DNA of 64,000 bases from Neobacillus cucumis (GTDB taxonomy: Bacteria; Bacillota; Bacilli; Bacillales_B; DSM-18226): positions 1 to 64,000 of the forward strand of contig NZ_JAEHGC010000002.1 of the NCBI RefSeq assembly GCF_016107705.1, written 5' to 3'. The translations under genes were made by a program, and so were the position numbers. The notes under the pieces are model-generated. The model had not been told where the DNA came from, ran no database searches, and saw nothing but the letters and a program-made list of their open reading frames with translations. Positions within the stretch are counted from its first letter, which is position 1. Every line of letters begins with the position of its first letter. Positions 35,814 to 45,017 of this stretch are shown here, in pieces.

Positions 35814-36968
35814 ATGGAAATAAAACGTCAGAATGTCGATTTTGGTAATTCGATCTTTCAAACCCTTGTGGATGGTTATTACTTTGAGATTCCTACCAAT
35901 GTAGTAGAAATTACGAAGGAAAAGGCAGACGGCCACTACCCGACTACTTTTAATGATCCCCAATCCCTTCTTCAAAATATGCTCATTTCAACCACGATAG
36001 ATGGTGTAGAGAAGTATTATCTGGTAGGCGATTCAGCGGAAAAACAGGTGTTAGGAAATATTCACATCAACAAGCTTCATGATAAAACAGAATCTGAGAT
36101 TCCATACGTAATGTTCCTGGCGTCAGTTGCCTATTACAATGTATTAAAAGGAAACGGCAAAGAAGACACTAGAGTAAACATTAATTATTTTTCAACCATG
36201 CTTCCAATTTGGTTACTTAAGAAAACGAACAAGTTCAGTGATATGCAAAATAAAATGGCAAGCCGATTTAAAGGGGAGCATCAGGTAGCGATTCTAACTC
36301 CAGGGTTAGAAAGAGTTGTAACCATTCACGTTGAAACAAGCAAATGCCGGATTGAAAGTGAAGTTGCTCGTTGGGCCATTAAAAAAGACTTTGATTTACA
36401 GGATCGTGAGGAAGCAAATTCATTTAAAAACTATGAAACCCTAATTGTGGATCTAGGGGGAGGGACTGTTGATCTTGCTTTGCTCCAAGCAGGTCTTCAA
36501 TCTCCTAAAAGCAGGGATTCATTGAACTGCTTCGCCGATATTTCATACTTAAAACACATCGAAAAATTGAGAAATGAAAAGTTACTAGAGTATTTTGAGG
36601 ATGTTCGCTCGCTAGAAGAATTCATTATCAAAACAATAGAGAAAACAAAAATGGAGCAACGCGATGGAAATAGCGGGAAAAAAGTGGATCTTACAGAGCA
36701 AATCCATGAGTCATTAAGGGAGTACACGCAAATATTATTAACGAAAATTGAAAACACCTTCCCATCCCCTAAAGATAAGGTCTATAAATATGTTTATATA
36801 GGTGGAATAGCTGGTATCCTTAAACAATTCATTGAGGAATCAATTGATAAAAGGTATGGCGTCGAAATAAGAGAACAAAATCATCTATTCCTACCTGATT
36901 CAAGAAAACTTAATTTATATGGTCTAGAAATTTTAAGCAGGCATGAAACCAACGTAGTTTTCGCCTAA
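35814..36968 (+). CDS. ParM/Alp-type bacterial actin
   Basis: This 384-aa protein has an actin ATPase fold: phosphate-1 motif VDFGNSIFQ near residue 9, phosphate-2 motif LIVDLGGGTVDLAL near 210 and adenosine-like motif YIGGIAGIL near 330. It resembles plasmid segregation actins (ParM, Alp7A), which push DNA apart as filaments. ATG at 35814 is chosen for GAGGAGAAATT just upstream. The downstream gene, 17 nt away, is a probable ParR-like partner. A chromosomal location is unusual; no clear iteron centromere is seen upstream. Confidence 0.8.
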   Translation: MEIKRQNVDFGNSIFQTLVDGYYFEIPTNVVEITKEKADGHYPTTFNDPQSLLQNMLISTTIDGVEKYYLVGDSAEKQVLGNIHINKLHDKTESEIPYVMFLASVAYYNVLKGNGKEDTRVNINYFSTMLPIWLLKKTNKFSDMQNKMASRFKGEHQVAILTPGLERVVTIHVETSKCRIESEVARWAIKKDFDLQDREEANSFKNYETLIVDLGGGTVDLALLQAGLQSPKSRDSLNCFADISYLKHIEKLRNEKLLEYFEDVRSLEEFIIKTIEKTKMEQRDGNSGKKVDLTEQIHESLREYTQILLTKIENTFPSPKDKVYKYVYIGGIAGILKQFIEESIDKRYGVEIREQNHLFLPDSRKLNLYGLEILSRHETNVVFA

Positions 36969-36985
36969 GAAGGGGAGAAGAACGT

Positions 36986-37693
36986 ATGAGCAACAAAGAT
37001 CATCTTCTTGCTGATAAGTCCGCATTCGGATTGTACAATATGGAGTCACATCTAGGTGCACAGATGTTTGCACCATTTTACGCTCTATCAAACTTTTTTT
37101 TAACGGCTGCTAATCTCCAAACGGATGTGTTCAGATTAATGAATATAGAATCAGGAAGTAAAAACGAACCTGTAGAGTTGACTTTAAAAACATCGGAAAT
37201 TTCCCCAAAGGTATATTCATTTCTTGAGCAAAAAGCACAGGCAAATGAATTGGAGGATTATATAACAAAGCTTGTTGAGCAGGATATGAAGAAAATTGAA
37301 AAAGAAGAGACAATCGATACTCTTCGTGAAGAGTTTTTAAGCAAGATCAACTCACTTAAACAAGAATTTGCCTCCCTTCTCGATGTTGATCATATTGGGG
37401 TGGGGTCCGTTCAAACAAACGAATTACGGGATTTTGTAACGAAACTCGGTGAGCAAAAATTAGATAAGGATCAATTCCAAACGTTGTTAAAATCCCTTCG
37501 CAGCGAGTTATTAAGTGAGATTCACTTACTTAAAAATGAACTTAGTTTTCGTCCTGTCGATCCTGCTAATCCAAATACCACAAAGCCCGCTTTGGAACAG
37601 GCTAAAGAAGAGAACGATTTGAAAGAAGGTCAATTGGTCGAAAGTGATCAGGTTACAGGGACTATTGAAGAAGTAATAGATATGGATTTTTAA
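36986..37693 (+). CDS. Putative ParR-like partner of the actin, coiled-coil protein
   Basis: This 235-aa protein starts with a hydrophobic N-terminal 50 residues. It then has a segment like the DNA-binding part of ParR proteins (VELTLKTSEISPKVYSFLEQ, then ANELEDYITKLVEQD, about residues 62-98) and long coiled coils (about 98-190). The tail is acidic. It is translated right after the actin gene, so the two probably form a filament plus adaptor pair. The assignment is by context and weak motif resemblance. It ends with a hairpin near 37700-37728. Confidence 0.55.
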   Translation: MSNKDHLLADKSAFGLYNMESHLGAQMFAPFYALSNFFLTAANLQTDVFRLMNIESGSKNEPVELTLKTSEISPKVYSFLEQKAQANELEDYITKLVEQDMKKIEKEETIDTLREEFLSKINSLKQEFASLLDVDHIGVGSVQTNELRDFVTKLGEQKLDKDQFQTLLKSLRSELLSEIHLLKNELSFRPVDPANPNTTKPALEQAKEENDLKEGQLVESDQVTGTIEEVIDMDF

Positions 37694-37839
37694 AAAATGA
37701 AGTAGCAGAGAGATGTTCTGCTACTTTTTTCGTTATTTTAAAAAGATTTCTTTCACAAATTCAAAAAACAATTATGAAATTAATTCACGTAGTTAGGCTA
37801 AATGAAAATAGAAAATATTTAGAAATATAGAAAAAATCC

Positions 37840-37868
37840 TTGTGAAAAAAATGAAGTCTTGCTAGAAT
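37840..37868 (+). promoter_or_regulatory. gapN promoter
   Basis: TTGTGA (37840-37845), a 17-nt spacer and TAGAAT (37863-37868) place the transcription start near 37875, upstream of the CggR-like operator. Confidence 0.6.
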
Positions 37869-37910
37869 AAAAAAAGTATCAGGAACAGGATTACTTTTTT
37901 TTGATTCAAC

Positions 37911-37946
37911 TGGGACGTTTTATGTCCTCTAGGGACATAAAATGTC
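37911..37946 (+). promoter_or_regulatory. CggR-type operator upstream of gapN
   Basis: The sequence reads TGGGAC-N6-TGTC-N4-AGGGAC-N6-TGTC. This matches the tandem half-site plan of the B. subtilis CggR operator (CGGGAC-N6-TGTC-N4-CGGGAC-N6-TGTC) except for the first base of each half. It lies downstream of the predicted start site, as in the gapA operon, where CggR acts as a roadblock relieved by fructose-1,6-bisphosphate. Confidence 0.8.
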
Positions 37947-38006
37947 CCGATAAATATTCATCTGGTTTTAAGTTCATTTACAATTTATTTTCAAGGAGGA
38001 ATTTTT

Positions 38007-39461
38007 TTGGGGACAAACGTATTAAACTTATCATCTTACAAGTTTTATAGTAACGGAGAATGGAAAGAAAGCCTTTCGGGCGAAACCATTAACATCATGT
38101 CACCTTATCTTTCGGAAGTAATTGGAAAAGTGCAAGCAATCACAAAAGAAGAGGTGGATGAAGCGATTTATTCGGCTCATGAGGCGCAAAAATTATGGGC
38201 AGAGTTCTCACTTCAACAACGTGCAAGCTACTTATATAAATGGGCAGATGAATTAGTTAGCAGGCAAGAAGAAATCGCAGAAATGATTATGAAAGAAGTA
38301 GGCAAAAGCTTTAAAGATGCAAAAAGTGAAGTTACCCGCACAGCGGATTTTATCCGTTACACCATTGAAGAAGCCCTGCATATGCATGGAGAAAGCATGA
38401 GGGGCGAAAGTTTTCCAGGTGGGTCTAAAAATAAAATTGCCATTGTTGACCGCGTGCCATTAGGGGTAGTATTAGCGATTTCTCCCTTTAACTACCCGGT
38501 AAATCTAGCTGCAGCAAAAATAGCCCCGGCCTTAATGGCAGGAAACGCTGTTATTTTTAAACCTGCGACACAAGGTGCTATCAGCGGTACAAAAATGATT
38601 GAAGCCCTTGATGAAACAGGGTTACCAAATGGCCTTGTCAACCTTGTTACAGGCAAAGGTTCTGTGATTGGTGATTACTTAGTCGAACATAAGGGAATAA
38701 ATATGATTTCATTTACGGGCGGGACCCAGACAGGTGTTAGATTAGCCAAGAAATCGGCCATGGTTCCCCTTGTCCTTGAGCTTGGTGGAAAAGATCCCGG
38801 CATCGTCTGTGAAGATGCCGATTTGAAAGAAGCAGCTAAACAAATTATCAGCGGTGCGTTCTCTTATTCCGGTCAACGCTGTACAGCGATTAAACGGGTG
38901 CTTGTAAATGAAAACGTAGCCGATGAGCTTGTGGGATTATTAAAAGAAGAAGTGGAAAGATTGACTGTGGGTTCTCCGGAAGATGGCTGTACCATTGTTC
39001 CTTTAATTGATAAGAAATCAGCCGATTTTATTCAAATTTTGATTGCTGATGCTCTTGGTCATGGGGCTGAGGTGGTAATTGGAAACAAAAGGGAACGCAA
39101 CTTAATTCATCCAACTCTACTTGATTATGTTACAGGCGAAATGCGTGTAGCATGGGAGGAACCGTTTGGACCTGTACTACCAATCATTCGGGTTTCATCT
39201 GATGAAGAGGCAATTAAACTTGCAAATGAATCTGAATATGGCCTCCAGGCAAGTATTTTTACAAAAGATGTGAACAAAGCGTTTGCGATTGCGAATAAAA
39301 TGGAAGCCGGATCCGTCCAAATTAATGGTCGTACCGAGCGCGGCCCAGATCATTTTCCCTTTATCGGTATAAAAGGATCGGGAATAGGAGTACAAGGAAT
39401 TCGTAAGAGTATCGAATCCATGACACGGGAGAAAGTAACCGTTTTAAACCTTACAGAGTAA
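38007..39461 (+). CDS. gapN: NADP-dependent non-phosphorylating glyceraldehyde-3-phosphate dehydrogenase
   Basis: This 484-aa aldehyde dehydrogenase oxidises glyceraldehyde-3-phosphate directly to 3-phosphoglycerate, making NADPH but no ATP. The catalytic Glu lies in [13 protein letters not shown] and the catalytic Cys in GQRCTAIKR (near residue 290). The cofactor-site stretch is [19 protein letters not shown]. The start is TTG at 38007 with AAGGAGG 8 nt upstream. Sequence fits GapN better than general aldehyde dehydrogenases. It heads a gapN-ptsH-ptsI series and has the CggR-like operator in its leader, so glycolytic flux probably sets expression. Confidence 0.88.
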   Translation: MGTNVLNLSSYKFYSNGEWKESLSGETINIMSPYLSEVIGKVQAITKEEVDEAIYSAHEAQKLWAEFSLQQRASYLYKWADELVSRQEEIAEMIMKEVGKSFKDAKSEVTRTADFIRYTIEEALHMHGESMRGESFPGGSKNKIAIVDRVPLGVVLAISPFNYPVNLAAAKIAPALMAGNAVIFKPATQGAISGTKMIEALDETGLPNGLVNLVTGKGSVIGDYLVEHKGINMISFTGGTQTGVRLAKKSAMVPLVLELGGKDPGIVCEDADLKEAAKQIISGAFSYSGQRCTAIKRVLVNENVADELVGLLKEEVERLTVGSPEDGCTIVPLIDKKSADFIQILIADALGHGAEVVIGNKRERNLIHPTLLDYVTGEMRVAWEEPFGPVLPIIRVSSDEEAIKLANESEYGLQASIFTKDVNKAFAIANKMEAGSVQINGRTERGPDHFPFIGIKGSGIGVQGIRKSIESMTREKVTVLNLTE

Positions 39462-39510
39462 CCAAGTTTTCATTTACCTTACATATTTTTTAAAGGAGTT
39501 AGATTTAACG

Positions 39511-39777
39511 ATGGTAGAAAAACAATTTAAAATAATTGAAGCATCAGGAATTCATGCAAGACCGGCAACACTATTAGTTCAAACTGCAAGTAAATTTGAT
39601 TCTGAAATTAATATGGAATACAAAGGAAAAAGTGTAAACTTAAAATCGATCATGGGTGTTATGTCTTTAGGCATAGGTCAAGGGGCAGAAATCAGCATTT
39701 CTGCAGATGGCAGTGATGAGGAAGAGGCATTAAGAAGCCTCGAAGAAATCTTAACAAAGAAAGGTTTGGCTGAATAA
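39511..39777 (+). CDS. ptsH: Phosphocarrier protein HPr
   Basis: This 88-aa protein carries phosphate from enzyme I to sugar-specific enzymes II of the phosphotransferase system. His15 lies in GIHARPAT. Ser46, target of HPr kinase for catabolite control, lies in [16 protein letters not shown] precedes the ATG. It overlaps ptsI by 1 nt. In B. subtilis ptsHI follows ptsG; here it follows gapN, 49 nt away, with no clear terminator between. Confidence 0.96.
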   Translation: MVEKQFKIIEASGIHARPATLLVQTASKFDSEINMEYKGKSVNLKSIMGVMSLGIGQGAEISISADGSDEEEALRSLEEILTKKGLAE

Positions 39778-41489
39778 TGAGCTTCTTACATGGAATTGCT
39801 GCCTCAAATGGGATTGCCATTGCAAAGGCCTACCGTCTCGTTGACCAAGATTTATCTTTTGAAAAGAAAACGATTGATCATACTGATGCAGAAGTAGAAC
39901 GTTTCAATGCCGCAGTAAAGAAAGCAAATTTAGAGCTTGAAGCCATTCGCGATAGAGCCATAGTGGACCTTGGTGCAGATAAAGCAGCCATTTTTGAAGC
40001 GCATCTTCTTGTTTTGAATGATCCTGAATTAACGGGTCCGATTATAGATAAGATTCATACTGAGAACGTAAATGCAGAGTCTGCCCTTAGCGAAACGGCA
40101 GATATGTTCATTATGATGTTTGAACAAATGGATAATGAATATATGAGAGAACGTGCTGCAGATATTCGTGACGTGACAAAACGTGTTCTCTCGCATTTAT
40201 TAGGTGTTCAAATTGTTAATCCTGGTATGATTGCTGAAGAAGTGATCATTGTGGCGGAGGACTTAACGCCTTCTGATACAGCACAATTAAATAGACAATT
40301 TGTAAAAGGATTTACCACGAACATCGGGGGGCGTACATCGCATTCAGCGATTATGGCCCGTTCAATGGAAATCCCTGCTGTTGTTGGTACAAAAACAGCT
40401 ACAGAGGAAATCAACCATGGCGATCTTGTGGTTGTGGATGGCTTAAAGGGTGAGGTTCACATTAACCCAACACCTGAAGTGGTTGAGCAGTTCCGTAAAA
40501 TGGCTGAAGAATATGAAATTCAAAAAGCGGAATGGGCAAAGCTTGTCAACGAAAAAACAGTTTCTGCCGATGGCCACCACGTTGAATTAGCGGCTAACAT
40601 TGGTACACCGAATGACTTAACAGGGGTTAGGGCAAATGGCGGGGAAGGTGTCGGACTTTATCGGACTGAATTCCTATATATGGGCAGAGATCAACTTCCA
40701 ACAGAAGAAGAACAGTTCGAAGCGTATAAGGCTGTATTAGAAGGAATGAATGGAAAGCCAGTAGTGGTTCGGACACTTGATATCGGCGGGGATAAAGAAC
40801 TTCCATATTTAGATCTACCCAAAGAAATGAATCCATTTTTAGGATTCCGTGCCATTCGTTTATGCCTAGAAGAACAAGATGTTTTTCGCACTCAGATTCG
40901 AGCCCTGCTCCGAGCCAGCATTTATGGAAACTTAAAGATCATGTTCCCGATGATTGCAACACTCGATGAATTCCGTTCTGCTAAAGCTATTTTGGAGGAA
41001 GAAAAGCAAAAGCTTGTTTCTCAAGGATTACAAGTAGCTGGGCAGATTGAACTTGGTATTATGGTTGAAATTCCTTCAACTGCCATCTTAGCAGATCAAT
41101 TCGCAAAAGAAGTGGATTTCTTTAGTATCGGAACGAATGATTTGATTCAATATACAATGGCAGCTGATCGGATGAACCAAAGGGTTGCCTATCTTTATCA
41201 GCCGTATAGCCCATCGATTTTACGATTAGTAAAAATGGTGATTGATGCAGCACATGCTGAAGGTAAATGGGCTGGAATGTGTGGAGAAATGGCAGGAGAT
41301 GAAACGGCCATACCAGTACTTCTTGGCCTAGGCCTCGATGAATTTTCAATGAGCGCCACTTCTATTTTAAAAGCTCGTTCACTCATACGTAACTTGAAAA
41401 AATTGGAAATGGAAAAGCTTGCAGAAGAAGTATTAACAATGCAAACAACCTCCCAGGTTATTGAAGCAGTAAAAAATACAACAAAATAA
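39777..41489 (+). CDS. ptsI: PTS enzyme I (phosphoenolpyruvate-protein phosphotransferase)
   Basis: This 570-aa cytoplasmic enzyme transfers phosphate from PEP to HPr. The N-terminal domain has the active-site His in [14 protein letters not shown] near residue 190. The PEP-binding barrel has [12 protein letters not shown], the LRIGGD-equivalent [14 protein letters not shown], and [17 protein letters not shown]. The catalytic Cys is in GMCGEMAGD near 502. Length is normal. It is translationally coupled to ptsH. Confidence 0.97.
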   Translation: MSFLHGIAASNGIAIAKAYRLVDQDLSFEKKTIDHTDAEVERFNAAVKKANLELEAIRDRAIVDLGADKAAIFEAHLLVLNDPELTGPIIDKIHTENVNAESALSETADMFIMMFEQMDNEYMRERAADIRDVTKRVLSHLLGVQIVNPGMIAEEVIIVAEDLTPSDTAQLNRQFVKGFTTNIGGRTSHSAIMARSMEIPAVVGTKTATEEINHGDLVVVDGLKGEVHINPTPEVVEQFRKMAEEYEIQKAEWAKLVNEKTVSADGHHVELAANIGTPNDLTGVRANGGEGVGLYRTEFLYMGRDQLPTEEEQFEAYKAVLEGMNGKPVVVRTLDIGGDKELPYLDLPKEMNPFLGFRAIRLCLEEQDVFRTQIRALLRASIYGNLKIMFPMIATLDEFRSAKAILEEEKQKLVSQGLQVAGQIELGIMVEIPSTAILADQFAKEVDFFSIGTNDLIQYTMAADRMNQRVAYLYQPYSPSILRLVKMVIDAAHAEGKWAGMCGEMAGDETAIPVLLGLGLDEFSMSATSILKARSLIRNLKKLEMEKLAEEVLTMQTTSQVIEAVKNTTK

Positions 41490-41513
41490 ATACTTTTTTA
41501 GGGGGTGGTTTTC

Positions 41514-41702
41514 TTGAAATCAAATGAAGAAACCCTTAGGGATTTAAAAAAGGAATTGCTTCGGATCGGTTCAACGAGCCAAAGGGATTATGATTTGTTG
41601 AAGAAGAAAGGCCTGGTTTTAAGTACAACCATTTGTCGAAGGTTAAAATTAAGTTGGCCTATGGTTGTTGAGAAAACAGGGGTTGTATCTTCAAAAAGGT
41701 AA
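41514..41702 (+). CDS. Small hypothetical protein (62 aa)
   Basis: This short basic protein directly follows ptsI (24 nt) with AGGGGGTGG upstream of a TTG start at 41514; GTG at 41505 is possible. The sequence includes TLRDLKKELLRIGSTSQRDY and WPMVVEKTG, likely helical and perhaps HTH-like. I recognise no family. Operon position suggests co-expression with ptsHI. A terminator follows at 41757-41797. Confidence 0.6.
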   Translation: MKSNEETLRDLKKELLRIGSTSQRDYDLLKKKGLVLSTTICRRLKLSWPMVVEKTGVVSSKR

Positions 41703-41756
41703 TAAAGATATACTTTTTACATTGAGTCGTTTTTTAATATTAAAAATATTGTTTAG

Positions 41757-41797
41757 CCTCCTTACTAAAGTGGAAATTCAATTAGTTAAGGAGGTTT
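41757..41797 (+). terminator. Terminator after ptsHI unit
   Basis: A CCTCCTTA...TAAGGAGG stem with inner TAA/TTA pairing is followed by TTTTTTT. Confidence 0.8.
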
Positions 41798-41909
41798 TTT
41801 TGGTTTAATGCTTTTCTTTTAGTTCTATAAATGATTTCTAAACACATTTTGGTTAACTATGATTTTATTAAACTATCACGTTGACTGTATGGTTTTGATT
41901 GTGATATAG

Positions 41910-41946
41910 TTAACATAACAAAAAAGGGGTGAGTAAGTTGGGAAGT
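41910..41946 (+). promoter_or_regulatory. MerR-type promoter of the 41946 gene
   Basis: Just upstream of the gene lies TTGACT, an 18-nt spacer and TATAGT, inside the inverted repeat GTTGACT...AGTTAAC (about 41880-41914). A long spacer spanned by a palindrome is typical of MerR control. Confidence 0.45.
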
Positions 41947-42359
41947 TGTATCGAATTGGTGAATTAGCACGTTTAATGGGTATTTCTAAAAGAACCATTG
42001 ATTATTACACCCAAATAGGCTTACTGAACCCTGTGAGAACGGATTCGAATTACCGATTGTATGGAGAAGATTGTATTAAAATTTTGGAAATGGTTGAACA
42101 TTATAAAACTCTTAATATGCCACTTGAGGAAATTAAATCTTCTATTAAAATGCTAAATTCCGATAATGGGATTGATAAAGTGAAAGTAGAAAAACATTGT
42201 GAACAAATTGCTATCCTTATGGGACATCTTAAAGAGGAAATAACGGTGATTGAGCCTATTCTTCAAAAATTAAATCAAACTGAAAAAGAAATGCTTGTAA
42301 ATAAGCTTTCTTCACAGGGTGTTATACTGGCTCAAACATTGTTATTATTATTTGATTAA
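41946..42359 (+). CDS. MerR-family transcriptional regulator
   Basis: This 137-aa protein has a MerR winged HTH at residues 1-70 (RIGELARLMGISKRTIDYYT and LLNPVRTDSNYRLYGEDCI) and a C-terminal helical dimer/effector part (about 75-137). The few Cys residues do not form a clear metal site. The start is TTG at 41946 with AAGGGGTG upstream. It lies 55 nt before the CBS-domain transporter gene on the same strand and may control it. Confidence 0.85.
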   Translation: MYRIGELARLMGISKRTIDYYTQIGLLNPVRTDSNYRLYGEDCIKILEMVEHYKTLNMPLEEIKSSIKMLNSDNGIDKVKVEKHCEQIAILMGHLKEEITVIEPILQKLNQTEKEMLVNKLSSQGVILAQTLLLLFD

Positions 42360-42385
42360 ACGTTTTAGAATACTAGGAGGTGTAT

Positions 42386-42409
42386 TCCTAACTTACTAGT
42401 AAGTTAGGA
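42386..42409 (+). promoter_or_regulatory. Perfect 24-nt palindrome over the ribosome-binding site
   Basis: TCCTAACTTACT is followed at once by its reverse complement AGTAAGTTAGGA. The right arm holds the TAGGAG ribosome-binding site of the downstream TTG start (42415). A rival pairing exists between TAGGA (42375-42379) and TCCTA (42386-42390). It could be a translational switch or a MerR operator. Confidence 0.7.
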
Positions 42410-42414
42410 GATTA

Positions 42415-43725
42415 TTGATAATTATTAATTTAATGATCATTGCAATTTTAATTGCATTTACGGCATTTTTCGTATCTTATGAATTTGCCATTGTGAAAGT
42501 CCGCAGTACACGAATTGATCAGCTTGTTGGCGAAGGAAACAAGAATGCAATTGCGGCCAAAAGAATTGTTTCGAATCTTGATGAATATTTATCCGCATGT
42601 CAGTTGGGTATTACCGTTACCGCATTAGGATTAGGTTGGTTAGGTGAACCTACAGTGGATCATATTCTACATCCTTTATTAGTAAACCTTAACTTGCCAG
42701 AATCCGTTTCAAGTATTGCATCCATTGTTATCGCATTTGCTGTAGTAACATTTATTCACGTCGTAGTAGGGGAACTTGCCCCTAAAACATTTGCGATACA
42801 AAAAGCAGAAACGGTTACATTACTTTTTGCGAGACCAATGATGCTTTTTTATAAAATTATGTATCCCTTTATAAAAGCATTAAATGGCTCAGCCCGTTTG
42901 ATTACCGGTATCTTTGGATTGAAACCTGCTTCCGAACACGAAGCTGCTCACTCTGAGGAAGAGCTCCAAATCATTATTTCAGAAAGCTATAAAAGCGGGG
43001 AAATTAATCAGTCTGAATATAAATATGTGAACAATATTTTTGAATTTGATGATCGTATTGCAAAAGAAATAATGGTTCCCCGTACTGAAATTGTGGCGTT
43101 TGATAAATCACAATCATTAGAAGAATGTCTTAAAATTGTTACAGAGGAAAATTATACGAGATACCCAGTCATTGATGGAGAAAAGGATAACATCGTCGGA
43201 ATGTTGAACATTAAAGAAGTCATGACTGAATTTATTAAAGGAAAGAGTTTAGGAACTACTGTTGAACATTATGTTCGTCCGGTCATCCAAGTAATTGAAT
43301 CAATTCCAATCCACGATTTATTAGTTAAAATGCAAAAAGAACGTGTTCATATGGCAATTCTTTTAGACGAATATGGTGGTACCGCTGGTTTAGTGACAGT
43401 TGAGGATATTCTCGAAGAGATTGTTGGTGAGATACGGGATGAATTTGACGCAGATGAAGTACCGGAAATTAATAAAATTAATGAACATAAAACGATTGTA
43501 GATGGTAAAGTCCTTATTGAAGAAATAAATGATTTATTTGGTTTAGATATAGACGATGAGGATATTGATACCATTGGCGGATGGATTTTATCCCAAAAGA
43601 TGGACGTGACTGAAGGCGAAATTATTTGTCATGGTCATCACGAATTTAAAGTCCTTGAAGTGGATGGTTACCATATCAAATCATTAGAAATAGTAAAGTC
43701 AGTAAAACAGGAAGTCCTTGTTTAA
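42415..43725 (+). CDS. CNNM/CBS-domain transporter (hemolysin C, MpfA-like)
   Basis: This 436-aa membrane protein has an N-terminal CNNM domain with three or four helices (residues 1-170). Two CBS domains follow (about 205-265 and 270-330, with VPRTEIVAFDKSQSLEECLK and LLDEYGGTAGLVTVEDIL), then a C-terminal CorC/HlyC domain (about 345-430). Family members such as MpfA export magnesium. The start is TTG at 42415, with its ribosome site inside a palindrome. It probably forms a unit with the preceding MerR gene. Confidence 0.88.
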   Translation: MIIINLMIIAILIAFTAFFVSYEFAIVKVRSTRIDQLVGEGNKNAIAAKRIVSNLDEYLSACQLGITVTALGLGWLGEPTVDHILHPLLVNLNLPESVSSIASIVIAFAVVTFIHVVVGELAPKTFAIQKAETVTLLFARPMMLFYKIMYPFIKALNGSARLITGIFGLKPASEHEAAHSEEELQIIISESYKSGEINQSEYKYVNNIFEFDDRIAKEIMVPRTEIVAFDKSQSLEECLKIVTEENYTRYPVIDGEKDNIVGMLNIKEVMTEFIKGKSLGTTVEHYVRPVIQVIESIPIHDLLVKMQKERVHMAILLDEYGGTAGLVTVEDILEEIVGEIRDEFDADEVPEINKINEHKTIVDGKVLIEEINDLFGLDIDDEDIDTIGGWILSQKMDVTEGEIICHGHHEFKVLEVDGYHIKSLEIVKSVKQEVLV

Positions 43726-43730
43726 TGCAG

Positions 43731-43762
43731 AATCCCTCTTATTTTAGAGGGATTTTTTTTGA
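43731..43762 (+). terminator. Terminator of the CBS transporter
   Basis: An AATCCCTCT / AGAGGGATT stem with T run. Confidence 0.9.
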
Positions 43763-43819
43763 TTTAAATTTGTAAGATTAATTACATGGTAAAAAGGACA
43801 TCGTTGACCTTTAACCCAG

Positions 43820-43948
43820 TTGATTGGAGCGGAAGGTACGAAGACTCCTGAAGGAGTACGGGCAGGGGAGACCCCGCAGGAGTGTAAGCGACGAGGAGGC
43901 TTCCCGGAACGCCCGCGAACCGCTTGTGCCTGGAGCGGAAATCACCAG
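43820..43948. repeat. GC-rich Bacillus intergenic repeat
   Basis: A GC-rich block stands out in AT-rich DNA and begins TTGATTGGAGCGGAAGG. It contains GACTCCTG...CAGGAGTG and GACGAGGAGGC, and ends CCTGGAGCGGAAATCA. I recognise this as a widespread repeat in Bacillaceae intergenic regions, with GGAGCGGAA at both ends and inner complementary arms. Any short open frame across it is not a gene. The remainder of 43763-44189 holds only the fix promoter region. Confidence 0.82.
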
Positions 43949-44189
43949 ATAAATTTAACACATCAAAATAAAAAGAATTTATCTGAAAACTCGAATGTTA
44001 GTACAACTCCCTTAATATAGTTAAAATGAATAGCCATCTATTGTGTTTAATCGGTACAAGTTTTCTAAGTTTTTATAGGTGGTTCCACACCGTTTCCCAA
44101 TTCCAATCCAAAATACCGAAAAGCATATAGGCAGTTACTCAATTATTTTCTAAATGCCTTCCGCTTTTCTAATGATAAGGAGGAACTCA

Positions 44190-45014
44190 ATGCTACATAT
44201 AGTGGCCTGTATTAAGCAAGTACCTGACACGAAAATTATTAAAATGAATCCAAAAACCAACACCATGGACCGCAGGACGGCACCTGCCATCTTAAATCCT
44301 TATGACTCCCATGCGGTAGAAGAGGCAGTCCGACTAAAAGAGCGGTATGGTGGAACGGTATCTGTCCTAACGATGGGTCCGCCGCCAGCGGTGAAGGCGA
44401 TTAAAAAATGTATTGAAATAGGGGCTGATGAAGGGTATTTGATCACGGACCGAAGATTTGCGGGAGCGGATACGTTAGCAACCAGTTATGCTCTTACGAA
44501 AGCCTTAGAAAAAATCTCAAAAACCAATCCTGTGGATCTCGTCATCTGTGGGAAAATGACCATTGATGGAGATACCGGTCAAGTCGGACCTGGGATTGCA
44601 AGGAGGCTCGATATTCCGCCGCTCACCTCAGTGAATAAAGTAGTGGAAATTAATAAAGACGAGGGGTTTGCCGTTGTCCATCGTAAATTAGAGGACGGGT
44701 TTGAGGTAATTAAATCCACTTTACCTTGTTTGTTTTCTGTTGAAAAAACGATCAATGAAGTTCCGTATTCTTCGTTTCCAAACATGTTAAAAGCAGCGAA
44801 ATATGAGCCAGTTATCTGGTCTGTTGATGATTTGGAGGGTGTGGATATTAAACAGCTTGGCTTGAAAGGATCTCCAACGATTGTATCAAAGGTATGGGCC
44901 CCGCCGCCGCCAGCAGGGGGAACGATGATTGAAGGCAATCCATTAGAACAAGTGGACCAATTGCTTTCCGTCATTCTTGAAAAGAAAGAATTGTTTACGG
45001 TCAAGGAGGGATAA
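44190..45014 (+). CDS. fixA: Electron transfer flavoprotein beta subunit, FixA type
   Basis: This 274-aa FixA/EtfB subunit starts HIVACIKQVPDTKIIKMNP and contains CGKMTIDGDTGQVGPGIA, the nucleotide-binding loop, near residue 120. I chose ATG at 44190 for AAGGAGGAACTCA upstream. Followed after 3 nt by fixB, fixC and fixX. FixABCX complexes accept electrons from NADH and in some bacteria bifurcate them to quinone and to low-potential ferredoxin/flavodoxin. No nif genes are in the window, so the physiological use is unknown. Confidence 0.88.
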   Translation: MLHIVACIKQVPDTKIIKMNPKTNTMDRRTAPAILNPYDSHAVEEAVRLKERYGGTVSVLTMGPPPAVKAIKKCIEIGADEGYLITDRRFAGADTLATSYALTKALEKISKTNPVDLVICGKMTIDGDTGQVGPGIARRLDIPPLTSVNKVVEINKDEGFAVVHRKLEDGFEVIKSTLPCLFSVEKTINEVPYSSFPNMLKAAKYEPVIWSVDDLEGVDIKQLGLKGSPTIVSKVWAPPPPAGGTMIEGNPLEQVDQLLSVILEKKELFTVKEG

Positions 45015-45017
45015 TGG

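Noticed and set aside
43820..44020. Plus-strand open frame of 66 codons
   Set aside because: It is created by the GC-rich Bacillus intergenic repeat; the peptide is low-complexity and has no ribosome site.
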